Counted from the stretch's first letter, positions 16,693 to 25,242 are shown. The stretch is DNA of 26,371 bases from an uncultured Anaerococcus sp. (GCF_947253225.1 NZ_CAMXYR010000021.1:1-26371); one strand, 5' to 3'. Notes: a model not told the origin generated them from the sequence alone. Numbers and translations: made by a program.

Positions 16693-17242
16693 TTATATTT
16701 CTCTTAAATTTATTATAAACATTTGATTGGTAAATCTTTATAGCAAGTTTTGTTAGAATTATTCCTATAATTCCACCTACTAAAACATCACTTGGATAGT
16801 GAACATATAGGTAAAGTCTTGAAAATGCAATGAGTATTGCGATTACTCCCATATACCAAGATAAAAGCTTAGATTTTCCTAGGATTATCAAAGCTGTTAC
16901 AAAGGAAAATGCATAGGATGTATGACCAGACGGAAATGAGTTATCTGACAAATGACCTATGAGTAAATTTGTAAATCCTACCGCCTCATAGGGTCTTACT
17001 CTTCCTACAGATATTTTTAATAGGATATTTACTACTATGATGTTTAAAATAAAGGATATTGTAATAATTTCAGCTATTTTTTTGTAGGCCTTGCTGGTAA
17101 AAAATACCACCAATAAACTTATCCAAAATATAGCTCCATTGCCAAGTGAGGTAACAGTTATCATAGCATCATCAAGCTGAGGTGTTCTCAAAGTTTGGAT
17201 AGCATTTAATATATTTATTTCTAAACCCTGTAAGTAATTCAT
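16673..17242 (-). CDS. PAP2 family membrane phosphatase
   Basis: This 189-aa integral membrane acid phosphatase has the three PAP2 signature blocks: KISVGRVRP (K-x6-RP), PSGHTS and SRLYLYVHYPSD (SR-x5-H-x3-D). Five to six hydrophobic helices are visible. Such proteins dephosphorylate lipid phosphates at the outer membrane face. BcrC-type undecaprenyl-diphosphate phosphatase is plausible from size but not proven. Its ATG overlaps the CapA stop by ATGA, so the two are probably co-translated. Confidence 0.9.
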   Translation of the reverse strand: MNYLQGLEINILNAIQTLRTPQLDDAMITVTSLGNGAIFWISLLVVFFTSKAYKKIAEIITISFILNIIVVNILLKISVGRVRPYEAVGFTNLLIGHLSDNSFPSGHTSYAFSFVTALIILGKSKLLSWYMGVIAILIAFSRLYLYVHYPSDVLVGGIIGIILTKLAIKIYQSNVYNKFKRNIIYKAKK

Positions 17243-18696
17243 TGTTCCACCTTTAAATTCACAGTTTCCATGGTCATATCATAGGCTTGTTTTATCCTTG
17301 CCCTCTGGTTTTCATTAACTTCCTTGTATTTTGAACCACCTTCTAGGAAGTCTTCACACTTATAAGTCTTAACACTAACCCCATATTCGTCATAGTTACT
17401 AGCTATCCATAGGGGATGATATTTTATTTCACCAATCTTTTTATTTCCATTTTTTTTGTCTTTTTCAAGGTTTAATTCTATACTCAAACTTTGCTCTACC
17501 CTTGCATCTCCAAATGATTCAAAAGATTGCATAGATACAAAGTTTCCTAGGGCATAAGCAATTAGACCATCTCTTCCAGATTTTGTTGTGTATTTTTCTA
17601 CAGGTTGTACAACATGCGGATGGTTACCTATTACTAGGTCAGCACCCCAATCGACCATTTTATGAGCTTTTTCAACTACTTCCTTGACTGGATATGTTTC
17701 ATACTCAATTCCCCAGTGAGGATAAACGATAACAAAGTCTGCTCCATTTTTCTTGGCTTCTTTAATATCTTTTTCTATCAAATCATCGTGAAGATAGTTA
17801 ACGGATCCTACTTCTTCTCTTGGTGTTAGCAAGTCTACCTTACCATTACAACCGTATGTGTAGGATAGAATTGCAATTTTAATTCCATTAATTTCCTTGT
17901 AGAGAATTTTTTCATCATCAGTTTTATGGGTTCCTACGAAGTCAAGACCAGCTTCTTTTATAGCGTCTATTGTAGTAAATACTCCCTCCTCATCTGTGTC
18001 TAGGGTATGATTGTTGGCTGTTGTTACGACATTAAATCCAGCATTTTTGATTGCTTTAAGATACTCACCTGGAGTATTGAAAGCAGGATATCCTGCGTAT
18101 GCCCTATTTGGGTTTGTTGTAGTTTCATAATTTGTTATTGACAGGTCGCTATCTTTTACATAATCTGAAATATAAGTAAATTGATTGGAAAAATCGTAAA
18201 CTCCTCCCCCATAATTGTAGGCATATTGAACTTGGTCATAGTGAGCCATTGTATCTCCAAAGAATTTGACTCTAACTTTTGAGTACTCACCCTCATCTTC
18301 CTTTTCTTTTTTTTCTATTTGTTTTTTACTAGATTTATCTGCTACTTTTTTCTCTTCTTTGGCTAATTTCTTTTCCTTTTGTTTTTTAATTTCTTCAATT
18401 TTTTCTTCTGCTTTAGTTCTCTGCTCTCCTAGTGCTCTCTTCTTTTCTTCTGATTTTTCTTCCTTGGCCAAGGACTTCTTCCACCTATCAAGTGCATAAG
18501 ACCTATCTTCCTTTGGTTTTTGACCATCATTAGGCACTTTTTCGTTAGTGGTTTTTGTGGAAATATTATCAAGATTATTCATTAAATCTTCTATTGTTTT
18601 TGGCTTTTTATCTATATTTTTATCCTTGCTAGTACACCCTGTTAGTATTATTGCAAGTATTAGCATGGTTATCAAAGTGAATCTTTTAAATTTCAT
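17239..18696 (-). CDS. CapA-family lipoprotein (metallophosphatase fold)
   Basis: This 485-aa protein starts with a lipoprotein signal: basic start, hydrophobic core, and lipobox ILTGC ending at Cys21. A Lys/Glu-rich, probably coiled linker spans about residues 60-145. The CapA domain follows, with FFGDTMAH, NYETT, NNHTLDT, VYPHWGIEYE, IGNHPHVVQP and YALGNFV, the metal-site motifs of the family. CapA homologues take part in poly-gamma-glutamate capsule synthesis or export, but many stand-alone members have unknown roles, and no capBC genes are here. Pairing with a PAP2 phosphatase suggests a cell-envelope function. AAGGAG precedes the ATG. Confidence 0.9.
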   Translation of the reverse strand: MKFKRFTLITMLILAIILTGCTSKDKNIDKKPKTIEDLMNNLDNISTKTTNEKVPNDGQKPKEDRSYALDRWKKSLAKEEKSEEKKRALGEQRTKAEEKIEEIKKQKEKKLAKEEKKVADKSSKKQIEKKEKEDEGEYSKVRVKFFGDTMAHYDQVQYAYNYGGGVYDFSNQFTYISDYVKDSDLSITNYETTTNPNRAYAGYPAFNTPGEYLKAIKNAGFNVVTTANNHTLDTDEEGVFTTIDAIKEAGLDFVGTHKTDDEKILYKEINGIKIAILSYTYGCNGKVDLLTPREEVGSVNYLHDDLIEKDIKEAKKNGADFVIVYPHWGIEYETYPVKEVVEKAHKMVDWGADLVIGNHPHVVQPVEKYTTKSGRDGLIAYALGNFVSMQSFESFGDARVEQSLSIELNLEKDKKNGNKKIGEIKYHPLWIASNYDEYGVSVKTYKCEDFLEGGSKYKEVNENQRARIKQAYDMTMETVNLKVEQ

Positions 18697-18767
18697 AAGA
18701 ACTCCTTCTTTCTATTCTATCATATTTTAAAAGAAATTACATATTTAGCTTCCACTTTATAGGCAAC

Positions 18768-18790
18768 AAAAAATCCACTTTTCGTGGATT
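18768..18790 (-). terminator. Intrinsic terminator of the siderophore ABC operon
   Basis: Minus strand stem AATCCAC/GTGGATT with a 5-base loop is followed by six T. It overlaps the stop codon that ends the original (pre-frameshift) ATPase frame at 18791-18789, which supports that stop as the ancestral gene end. Confidence 0.85.
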
Positions 18791-19543
18791 AGTTATAAAC
18801 AGCGACTTTCCCAGAGGATGTTTCTACTATTTCTATTTCAGTTTCAAATATACTTGATAGGATTTGTGCATCCATCATTTCATCTACTGTTCCAGCTTTA
18901 CCAATTGCCCATTTTTCATTGCAAAAATTTTATCGGAATACTTGGCTGCAAAATTTATATCGTGAATCACAAGAATTATAGTTCTACCTAGTTTATCACA
19001 TACATTTCTTAAGTGCTTCATCATACTTACAGACCTTGCTACATCAAGGTTATTCAAAGGCTCATCCAGAAGAACATACTCTGTTTCTTGGGCAAGAACC
19101 ATAGCTACATAGGCTCTTTGCCTTTGACTACCAGAAAGCTCATTTAGATACCTATTTTCAAGACCGTTAAGCTCCAAAAAATCTATATATTTTTCAATAA
19201 TCCTATGGTCGTTTATAGTAAGTCTTCCCTTAGTATATGGAAATCTTCCAAAGGAAATCAACTGCCTTACTGTAAGTCTTGCCATGAAGTTATTTTCTTG
19301 TCTAAGGGTAGAAATCACCTTAGATAGGGTCTCTCCGTCAGTCTTACTGACATCATAATCTCCCACAAAAATCTCTCCCTCATCAATTCCCAAGAGCCTA
19401 CCTATCATAAGTAAGGTTGTTGACTTACCTGCTCCGTTAGGTCCAATTATTGAGTTAATCCCCTTATTTTCTATAGAAAAATTAAGAAATCCGATTTCTG
19501 TTTCTGTCGAATATTTTTTTACTATATTTTTTAATCTTATCAT
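18789..19543 (-). pseudogene. Siderophore ABC transporter ATPase, C-terminal frameshift
   Basis: FepC/YclP-like ATPase with Walker A GPNGAGKS, signature LSGSQRQR, Walker B YVLLDEP and switch VIHD all intact. The open frame ends at 18884 after 219 aa. In the -1 frame the sequence continues without a stop as AIGKAGTVDEMMDAQILSSIFETEIEIVE... to VAVYN and a stop at 18791-18789. That is the usual C-terminal tail of iron-siderophore ATPases (DEIMTxEILSxIY-type) and gives the normal ~251 aa. One base appears to be missing in the A5-T-G3 region at 18908-18916. The catalytic core is complete, so the short product could keep activity. ATGA overlap with the permease. Confidence 0.78.
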
Positions 19544-20531
19544 AAATCTCTGTTCTTGAAAATAAGCATCAAGAAACTAATTCCTCCTATCATTTCTATC
19601 AATATTGATACAACTGCATTAGTATGGAAAATATGGTTCATAACAAAATATGATGCTGTAAGTATCAAATATGCTAATAAAATTGCTACAATTAATAAGT
19701 ACTTATGGTCGTAGGTTTTGACTAATTGATAACTTAAAGTTGCTACCAAAAATCCAAAAAAGTCATAGATCCCACAAGAGCAGTTGATATTGACATTAAT
19801 ATTGATACACAAACTAGATACTTTATGCTCTCCCTCTTGTAATTAAGGCCTAGATTCTCTCCCACATCTTTTCCTAAAGCCAAAACATTTAACTTACTTG
19901 TATTAGCAAATATTATGAGAACTATTATTCCAATAATAGCAAGCGAAATCCAAAAATAATCAGCCTTAGCATTGTTTACAGAGGCAAACAAACTAGATTG
20001 AAGAACATCAAACTCTGATGGTGAAAGTATTCTACGCATGAAAGCAGAAACAGACCTAAGTCCTTGACCCATAACTACTCCTACCAAAAGAACTAAATCT
20101 ATGCTAGAATTTTTCATATTTAATATTCCATAAAAAAGAAGCAAGCAAACGAGAACCATTATGAGAATTTGCCCCAAGTAAAAATACACATTTCCCAAAG
20201 CCAAAAATACACTTACTCCAAGAAAATACATAACACTTGTGTTAATTGTTGCATAAATAGCTTCAAACCCTAAAAGCGATGGGGTTATAATCTTATTTGA
20301 AGTAATAGTTTGAAATATTACTGTAGCTAAAGCTTGACAAACAGAGGCCATAGCCATTGCTATAAGAGCGTTTTGCCTTATCTTAATTACTGGCAAAAAT
20401 GATGGAGAACTTATTGGTACAGGATTATTATAAACAAGAAGTCCATAGGCTAGGATTAATAAAACTAAGCATAGTCCGTAATAGGCCTTTCTCTCTCTTT
20501 TACTTCTAAAAGAATTATCCAAATTCATCAA
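19540..20531 (-). pseudogene. Siderophore ABC transporter permease 2 (FecCD family), frameshifted
   Basis: A FecCD/YclO-like permease broken in two overlapping frames. The first part (20531 to 19743) ends abruptly after GSMTFLDFW. The second part begins in another frame with FGFLVATLSYQLVKTYDHKY and runs to 19540, adding the last transmembrane helices. Homologues have a continuous TxLVGxxxFxGLxxPH-like region here. The break lies in a run of six T on the minus strand (19756-19761); seven would restore an ~330-aa protein of normal length. Loss of the last three or so helices should inactivate it. It overlaps both neighbours by 4 bases. Confidence 0.85.
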
Positions 20532-21487
20532 ACCCTCCTAGTTCTAAGCAAAAGCCCAATAAAAAACACAGACCCAAGACTTCCTAATATTAATGACACA
20601 GGTACCTCAAAGGGAGCAATTATCGTTCTTGATACAATATCTGCTATTAGGATAGCACCCATAGATATCAGTCCTGTCTGCGGCAAATTTCCCCTCAAAT
20701 TGTCTCCCTTAGCAAGGCTTACTAGATTTGGTACAAGCAATCCAAGAAAGGGAACCTTGCCAATAACAGCATCTACAATTCCAACAGCTATTGAAACAAG
20801 GAAATTATCTATTAGTATAATTTTCTTATAATTAAGTCCAATATTAGTAGCAAATTCCTCACCCAGGCCCGCCATGGTTAACCTATCAGCATAAAAAAAT
20901 ATTGCTATAGAAATTATAACTATGAAAAAAAGAAATTCATATCTACCTTTTTGAACCCCTGCAAAATAACCCTGAAACCATATTTCAAGAGCTTGCATCA
21001 TATTAAACTCTAAGGAAATAAAAGTTGTAAAAGCACTTACAACTCCAGCCATCATAATCCCTAAAATCGGCACATATAGGGAGGATTTTAACTTTATTAT
21101 CCTTAGAATTAGAAAAAATATCATTGATCCAATAAAGGAAAATATTATAGCTCCAAGCATTCTCTCCACCATTGTTGGAGAAGGGATTAAAATATAGACT
21201 ATAATCAAACCCAAAGAAGCCCACTCAATCGTGCCAGTAGTAGTAGGCTCTACCATTCTATTTTGCGTTATCAACTGCATTACTAGTCCCGATATAGAAA
21301 GGGCTAGACCAGTTAGCATAAGAGCAATCGTTCTCGGTATCCTCGTTATAAAAATCATTTTAAGTCCATCCTCTTAGGACATAATACTATATGCCCCAGT
21401 CATAATGGAAATTATAGCTAGTAGAAAGACTATCATACTAGCTACAATAAATTTTTTTTCTAAGAATACGAGCTTATTACTTTTCAC
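20528..21487 (-). pseudogene. Siderophore ABC transporter permease 1 (FecCD family), early nonsense codon
   Basis: The full frame starts at GTG 21487, inside the end of the binding-protein frame, and encodes a normal ~319-aa FecCD permease. It is interrupted by one in-frame TAA at 21376-21374 (codon 38), just after the first transmembrane helix (FIVASMIVFLLAIISIMTGAYSIMS) and before EDGLKMIFITRIPRT, the usual start of the conserved region. A downstream ATG at 21358 with AGAGGATGG upstream could reinitiate a 276-aa form lacking helix 1. Later conserved parts, including the GKVPFLGLLVPNL coupling region, are intact. Confidence 0.82.
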
Positions 21488-22536
21488 TTTGGAATAAATC
21501 CTTTAGACCTTCGAATATTTTAGTAAATGTTTGAATAGATTCATTAGTATAAGTATCATCTGGTGCGTAATAAATTCTATTATTCTTTACAACATCAAGG
21601 TTTTGAAGGGCAGGTGAGTTGTTAATTACATCCTTAGCTGGAGTTGAAGTTTTAGAATCACTTTTAGCTTGATCCCTATCTAAAACTAAAATATAATGAG
21701 GATTTGATTCAGCGATTGCTTCAACAGAAATATCATCTCCCTTATGATCTGATGAAGTATTATCAATCTCAAGAGATGGTTTAAGTCCAAGAACCTCGTA
21801 AAGCGACCCCCAAACCCTACCAGATTTAGGATCTGAATTAGCCTACATCTCCTCCAGAAACAACAAGACTCATCACACTTTGACCCTTATAGGCTTCTTT
21901 TGCTTCTTTGATTGAATTATCAAGTTTATCAACCAGGTCTTTTGCCTTATCTTGTTTTTCAAAAATTTCTCCCGGAGCTAGAGTTGACTCCTTGAAGCCA
22001 TTTATTAAATTATCTCCAGGATGTTCACTCTTTTCGCTAACATCATAAGAAAAATCAACAACAGTTGAATTTAGAAGAAGTTCTTTGATTTGCTCGTAGT
22101 ATTTAGCAAATATTTGTCCAACAATTACAAGATCTGGATCTGCGGCAGCTAATAATTCTAAGTTTGGTTCTCTATGGTTACCAATATTTTCTACAGAATC
22201 ATCCCCAACATAAGCAGATGTTTTTGCCATAACATCCTTAGGTGCAGCAACAAGTTTAACTCCAAAATCACTCAAAGTCTCAAAAGTTCTATTGTCGAGA
22301 GCAACTACTTTCTTAGGATTTCTAGCTACTTCAACCTCGCCATGGATATTCTTAATCTTCACAGTGCTAGAGCTTTGTTCCGCCTCATCTTCCTTAACTT
22401 CTTCTTTGGAAACATCTTGAGCTTGGCTAACTTCCTTATTTTCATCAGCCTTAGGTGCATCTTTTCCAGAATTTCCACATCCTGTTAACACTAGGGATGC
22501 TATCATCATAGTCTGCAATAATTTGTTTTTGTTCAT
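21477..22536 (-). pseudogene. Siderophore-binding lipoprotein (YclQ/CeuE-like), frameshifted
   Basis: It starts with a lipoprotein signal ending in lipobox LTGC, then a Glu/Asp/Lys-rich linker, then the periplasmic-binding-protein fold typical of petrobactin/catecholate binders (KVVALDNRTFETLSDFGVK, NLELLAAADPDLVIVG). The frame stops at 21838 after VVSGGDVG (232 aa). In another frame the second lobe continues without a break from ANSDPKSGRVWGSLYEVLG to FQSEK and a stop at 21479-21477. An extra base (or two missing) near 21841-21845 explains this. Without the second lobe the ligand cannot be enclosed. AAAGGAGGAGAT precedes the ATG. Confidence 0.85.
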
Positions 22537-22551
22537 ATCTCCTCCTTTAAC

Positions 22552-22570
22552 GATAGTGATAATCTTTATA
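22552..22570. promoter_or_regulatory. Fur box upstream of the siderophore operon
   Basis: The 19-base sequence GATAGTGATAATCTTTATA matches the classical Fur consensus GATAATGATAATCATTATC at 16 positions by eye. It lies between the promoter -10 and the ribosome binding site of the binding-protein gene, where Fe-Fur would block transcription. It supports iron uptake as the operon's ancestral role. Confidence 0.75.
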
Positions 22571-22595
22571 TTTCATAAGGTTTATATAAAGTCAA
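22567..22595 (-). promoter_or_regulatory. Promoter of the siderophore operon
   Basis: Minus strand TTGACT (22595-22590) with a 17-base spacer to AATATA (22572-22567), or a slightly longer spacer to TATAAA. The -35 is close to consensus and the -10 is weak. The Fur box covers the -10 and probable start point. Confidence 0.6.
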
Positions 22596-22683
22596 GGATA
22601 ATTTGTTGTATTTTTGAAATATTTATAAATTAAATATAGCTTTAAATAATAAATACTTTTAGTATAGTTATAGTGGTGAAAAT

Positions 22684-23592
22684 ATGAAAAAAGTATTATT
22701 TATAATAAGCTCAAAAGCTGGAAAAACTGAACTTGAAATCAAGAAAGATGATATATTAAAAGCATATCTAAAAAAAGACTTAGATTATGAAATAGACGTT
22801 AAAGAAACAGAATATAAGGGTCACATAGAAGACCTTATAGACGAATTTTCAAAGGAAAATTACTCAGATAAGTATGTAATTATTTGTGGTGGTGATGGCT
22901 CCCTTCATGAACTTGTAAATGCTTGCTACGACCAAAATATATCCATCGGGCTAATTCCAACTGGAACTGGCAATGATTTTTCTAAAAATTTCGACTACAG
23001 GGATTTCCATGTGGAAGATGCCTTTGATTTCTACACAAGACCTATAGATTTACTTAAAATAAATAATAAAATTTGTATAAATGTAACAAGCCTTGGCTTT
23101 GATACACATGTTTTGGAAGAAGCTTACAGAATTTTAGAAAAATATCCCGATTTTGGAAAAAGAGCCTACATTCAAGCAGTTCTTAACTCTCTAAAAAATA
23201 TTAGCTATGAAACTCTCGAAATCAACCTAAAAGACTTGTGTGGTAACTCAATCATTATTAAAGGAGAATACCTTATAAGTGCCTTGTGTAATGGCTCTTA
23301 TTACGGATCTGGTTTTAACCCTGCTCCCCTAGCAAGGATTAATGATGGGCATATCAATTTGATTACCGCAAGCAAAATCCCCTTCTACAAACTACCAAGT
23401 ATGATAATCAAATACAAGAATGGTAACCACCAAAAAAGTCCTTATTTGAACGAATATAAGGCTATAGAAGGTACCATAACCTCCCCACATGTGTTTCTAG
23501 CAAATATGGATGGAGAAATATTTAAAACAGATACAATAAAATTTGATGTTCTTAAAAAATCGATAAATTGGATTTATTTTAATCGAAATTAA
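22684..23592 (+). CDS. Diacylglycerol kinase-family lipid kinase (DagK/YegS-like)
   Basis: This 302-aa protein has the DAGK catalytic domain: ICGGDGSLHELVNA near residue 75 (GGDG nucleotide-binding motif) and LIPTGTGNDFSKNF (GTGNDF motif). The second beta-sandwich half is also complete. Members phosphorylate diacylglycerol or related lipids, feeding them back to phospholipid and lipoteichoic acid turnover. The exact substrate is not evident. It is one of the few plus-strand genes, divergent from the siderophore operon and closed by a bidirectional terminator. Confidence 0.92.
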   Translation: MKKVLFIISSKAGKTELEIKKDDILKAYLKKDLDYEIDVKETEYKGHIEDLIDEFSKENYSDKYVIICGGDGSLHELVNACYDQNISIGLIPTGTGNDFSKNFDYRDFHVEDAFDFYTRPIDLLKINNKICINVTSLGFDTHVLEEAYRILEKYPDFGKRAYIQAVLNSLKNISYETLEINLKDLCGNSIIIKGEYLISALCNGSYYGSGFNPAPLARINDGHINLITASKIPFYKLPSMIIKYKNGNHQKSPYLNEYKAIEGTITSPHVFLANMDGEIFKTDTIKFDVLKKSINWIYFNRN

Positions 23593-23657
23593 ATCTGTTT
23601 TTAAACTAATAGCTTCTTGGATAAGTCCTCTGAAGCTGTTTGTTTTTAGAACATACT

Positions 23658-23685
23658 AAAAAACGAGGGAATTACCCTCGTTTTT
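23658..23685. terminator. Bidirectional intrinsic terminator
   Basis: Stem CGAGGG/CCCTCG (23664-23669, 23675-23680), 5-base loop, flanked by six A on the left and five T on the right, so it reads as a terminator from both sides. It separates the convergent lipid-kinase and relaxase-fusion genes. Confidence 0.9.
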
Positions 23686-23704
23686 ATATTTACTTATCAA
23701 TCAA

Positions 23705-24886
23705 TTATCTTCTTTTTGATTTGAATAGAGCTGCTGATGCTGCTGCAAGAGTTGCAACTACACCTGTAAGTCCAGCTACACCTGTTTTAACATTTTTATT
23801 TGCTTTTGCAGGTGCTTTAGCCTTAGCAGAACCTTCATTTGCTGAAGATTTTTTGTTCTCTTTAGCTGTATTATCAGAAATAACTTCACCTGAGTGAGAG
23901 CTAATTCTCTTTAGTGGTGTTGGGTTACCAACAACTTTTTTAGCAACAGTTCCTTCAACTGGATCCATAGTTGTATAAACATAGTATTTACCATCTTTAG
24001 CTTCTACAGTTGAACCTGGGAATGCTTTAAGAGCTTCTTCAGCTGTAGCAAATTCATATTTAACCTTTGGAGCTTCTTGAGTGTAGATTACGTATTTTCC
24101 GTTTTCATACATTGGTTTGATGTTTTCAAAAGCTTCAAAAGCTTCAGCTTGAGTATCAAATGTGTATTTTAGAAGTGGAGCTTGTGATGTATAAACATAG
24201 TATTTACCATTTTTAGCTTCAACAGTAAGGTTAGGGAATACATCAGCTGCTTCTTGAACTGAGTTAAATTCATAACCGATAAGTGGTGCTTTGTCAGAGA
24301 ATACTATATATTTTCCATTTTCATACATTGGTTTAGAATCTGGATAAGCAGCTATAGCTTCTGCTACTGATTTGAAATAGTGTGGGTTATTTTCTTTAGA
24401 TGTTTTTGGAGCTGCTTTTTTAACTTTTGTATGTTCCATCTTCATTATTTGTCTTACTATGGTAATTATATGAGCATGAATGTTTTGATTTCCCTCTCTA
24501 CTTTCATCATGAATTGCTAGGTCTACTATCATTCCCTCTTTTACAAAATTGTTTTGAACATATTCTTCTATCATCTTTTTATTTTCTTCTATGCTTAACT
24601 CTTTTGGTAGGGATATGATAAAGTTTCTTGCAAGTTGGGCATTAGAGTTTTTCTCAAATAGTTCTACCGAGTTCCACAAGGTTTTTCGGTCTTTATATTC
24701 TTTTGGTGCGTGATCTGGTAAAAATATTTCTTTGCTAATTACTCCTTGTTTTTTGGTATAGTCATGGGTTACTCCGTCCCATTCATTTTTTATTTTTTCT
24801 CCACTTATATATGCTGCACTTGCTACTGCACTTTTGCCTTTTCCTCTTGATATTATGTTTACTGAAAAATGAAAATTGTCTGCCAT
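23705..24886 (-). CDS. Chimera: MobA/MobL relaxase N-terminus fused to surface-protein repeats and sortase-type tail
   Basis: This 393-aa reading frame joins two unrelated parts. Residues 1-147 are the start of a MobA/MobL-type relaxase (FHFSVNIISRGKGKSAVASAAY, then NIHAHI with the metal-binding HxH at 137-139), which nicks plasmid DNA during mobilization. Residues 171-312 are four tandem 36-aa repeats. Residues 313-364 are an Ala/Lys-rich linker. Residues 365-393 are NVKTG, a hydrophobic stretch and KSKRR, a sortase-type sorting signal variant. There is no signal peptide, so the tail cannot be exported normally. The rest of the relaxase and the surface protein's own N-terminus are missing. 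It is probably a recombination product without function in either role. Confidence 0.85.
   Translation of the reverse strand: MADNFHFSVNIISRGKGKSAVASAAYISGEKIKNEWDGVTHDYTKKQGVISKEIFLPDHAPKEYKDRKTLWNSVELFEKNSNAQLARNFIISLPKELSIEENKKMIEEYVQNNFVKEGMIVDLAIHDESREGNQNIHAHIITIVRQIMKMEHTKVKKAAPKTSKENNPHYFKSVAEAIAAYPDSKPMYENGKYIVFSDKAPLIGYEFNSVQEAADVFPNLTVEAKNGKYYVYTSQAPLLKYTFDTQAEAFEAFENIKPMYENGKYVIYTQEAPKVKYEFATAEEALKAFPGSTVEAKDGKYYVYTTMDPVEGTVAKKVVGNPTPLKRISSHSGEVISDNTAKENKKSSANEGSAKAKAPAKANKNVKTGVAGLTGVVATLAAASAALFKSKRR
23951..24376 (-). repeat. Four tandem 36-aa repeats in the surface-protein part
   Basis: Units at residues 171-206, 207-242, 243-278 and 279-312 share the pattern F-x(4)-EA-x(3)-FP...-NGKYYVYT-x(2)-AP-x(2)-KYE. 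They alternate: units 1 and 3 contain KPMYENGKY, units 2 and 4 contain TVEAK(N/D)GKYYVYT. This gives a higher-order repeat of about 216 bases that is visible in the DNA as near-identical strings. Confidence 0.85.
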
Positions 24887-24890
24887 TTTA

Positions 24891-25070
24891 TCACTTCCTT
24901 TCTTGTTGTTTTATGTGGAGAACGCTCATTCTGTTGTAAGTGTGAACAAAATACTTGCCATCGTAACCATGGATATGGGTACCAAAAAGACCATTAGCAA
25001 CAATCTTCCCCAAATATTAATTAACTCCAGGTTCATTTTTGAAAAATCCAACAATAATACCATCTGACAC
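24891..25070 (-). pseudogene. Broken small ORF upstream of the relaxase
   Basis: In one minus-strand frame, a GTG start at 25070 gives MSDGIIVGFFKNEPGVN, a TAA at 25019-25017, then YLGKIVANGLFGTHIHGYDG... to IKQQERK and a TGA at 24893-24891, four bases before the relaxase ATG. Composition and third-base use look coding-like on both sides of the TAA. A GGAGG lies at its start. An overlapping ATG frame (25063) encodes a 44-aa Leu-rich peptide with the same GGAGG and cannot be excluded. I do not recognise either product; a small accessory mobilization protein is a guess. Confidence 0.35.
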
Positions 25071-25202
25071 CTCCATAAAATAATCTTCAAGCACGATATC
25101 TTTCTAAAATAAGATAATTATCCTTATAAAACATAAAACCTCTGTAATTTCAATAAAACTAAGTCTTTTTTCATATATGATGCCCCAAATTTTGCTTAAA
25201 TA

Positions 25203-25242
25203 TATAAAAATTAAAGGCAGGTTGATAAAATAACCACCTGCC
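25203..25242 (-). terminator. Probable terminator after the cupin gene
   Basis: Minus strand stem GGCAGGT/ACCTGCC (25216-25222 and 25236-25242) with a 13-base loop is followed by TTTAATTTTTATATA. It is 20 bases past the cupin stop. The loop is long but the arms are GC-rich for this genome. The stretch 25071-25202 holds nothing that I recognise. Confidence 0.65.

Noticed and set aside
18789..22536. Sequencing error as the cause of all four lesions in the siderophore operon
   Set aside because: Other genes of similar length in the window are intact and one lesion is a nonsense substitution, so clustered decay is more likely. Raw reads would be needed to settle it.
23705..24886. A functional cell-wall-anchored relaxase
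   Set aside because: There is no signal peptide, the relaxase domain is truncated soon after HAH, and the join coincides with a frame change.
25061..25063. ATG frame giving a 44-aa Leu/Met-rich membrane peptide upstream of the relaxase
   Set aside because: It has a good GGAGG, but codon use is atypical for this genome and an overlapping frame looks more coding-like. Kept only as an alternative.
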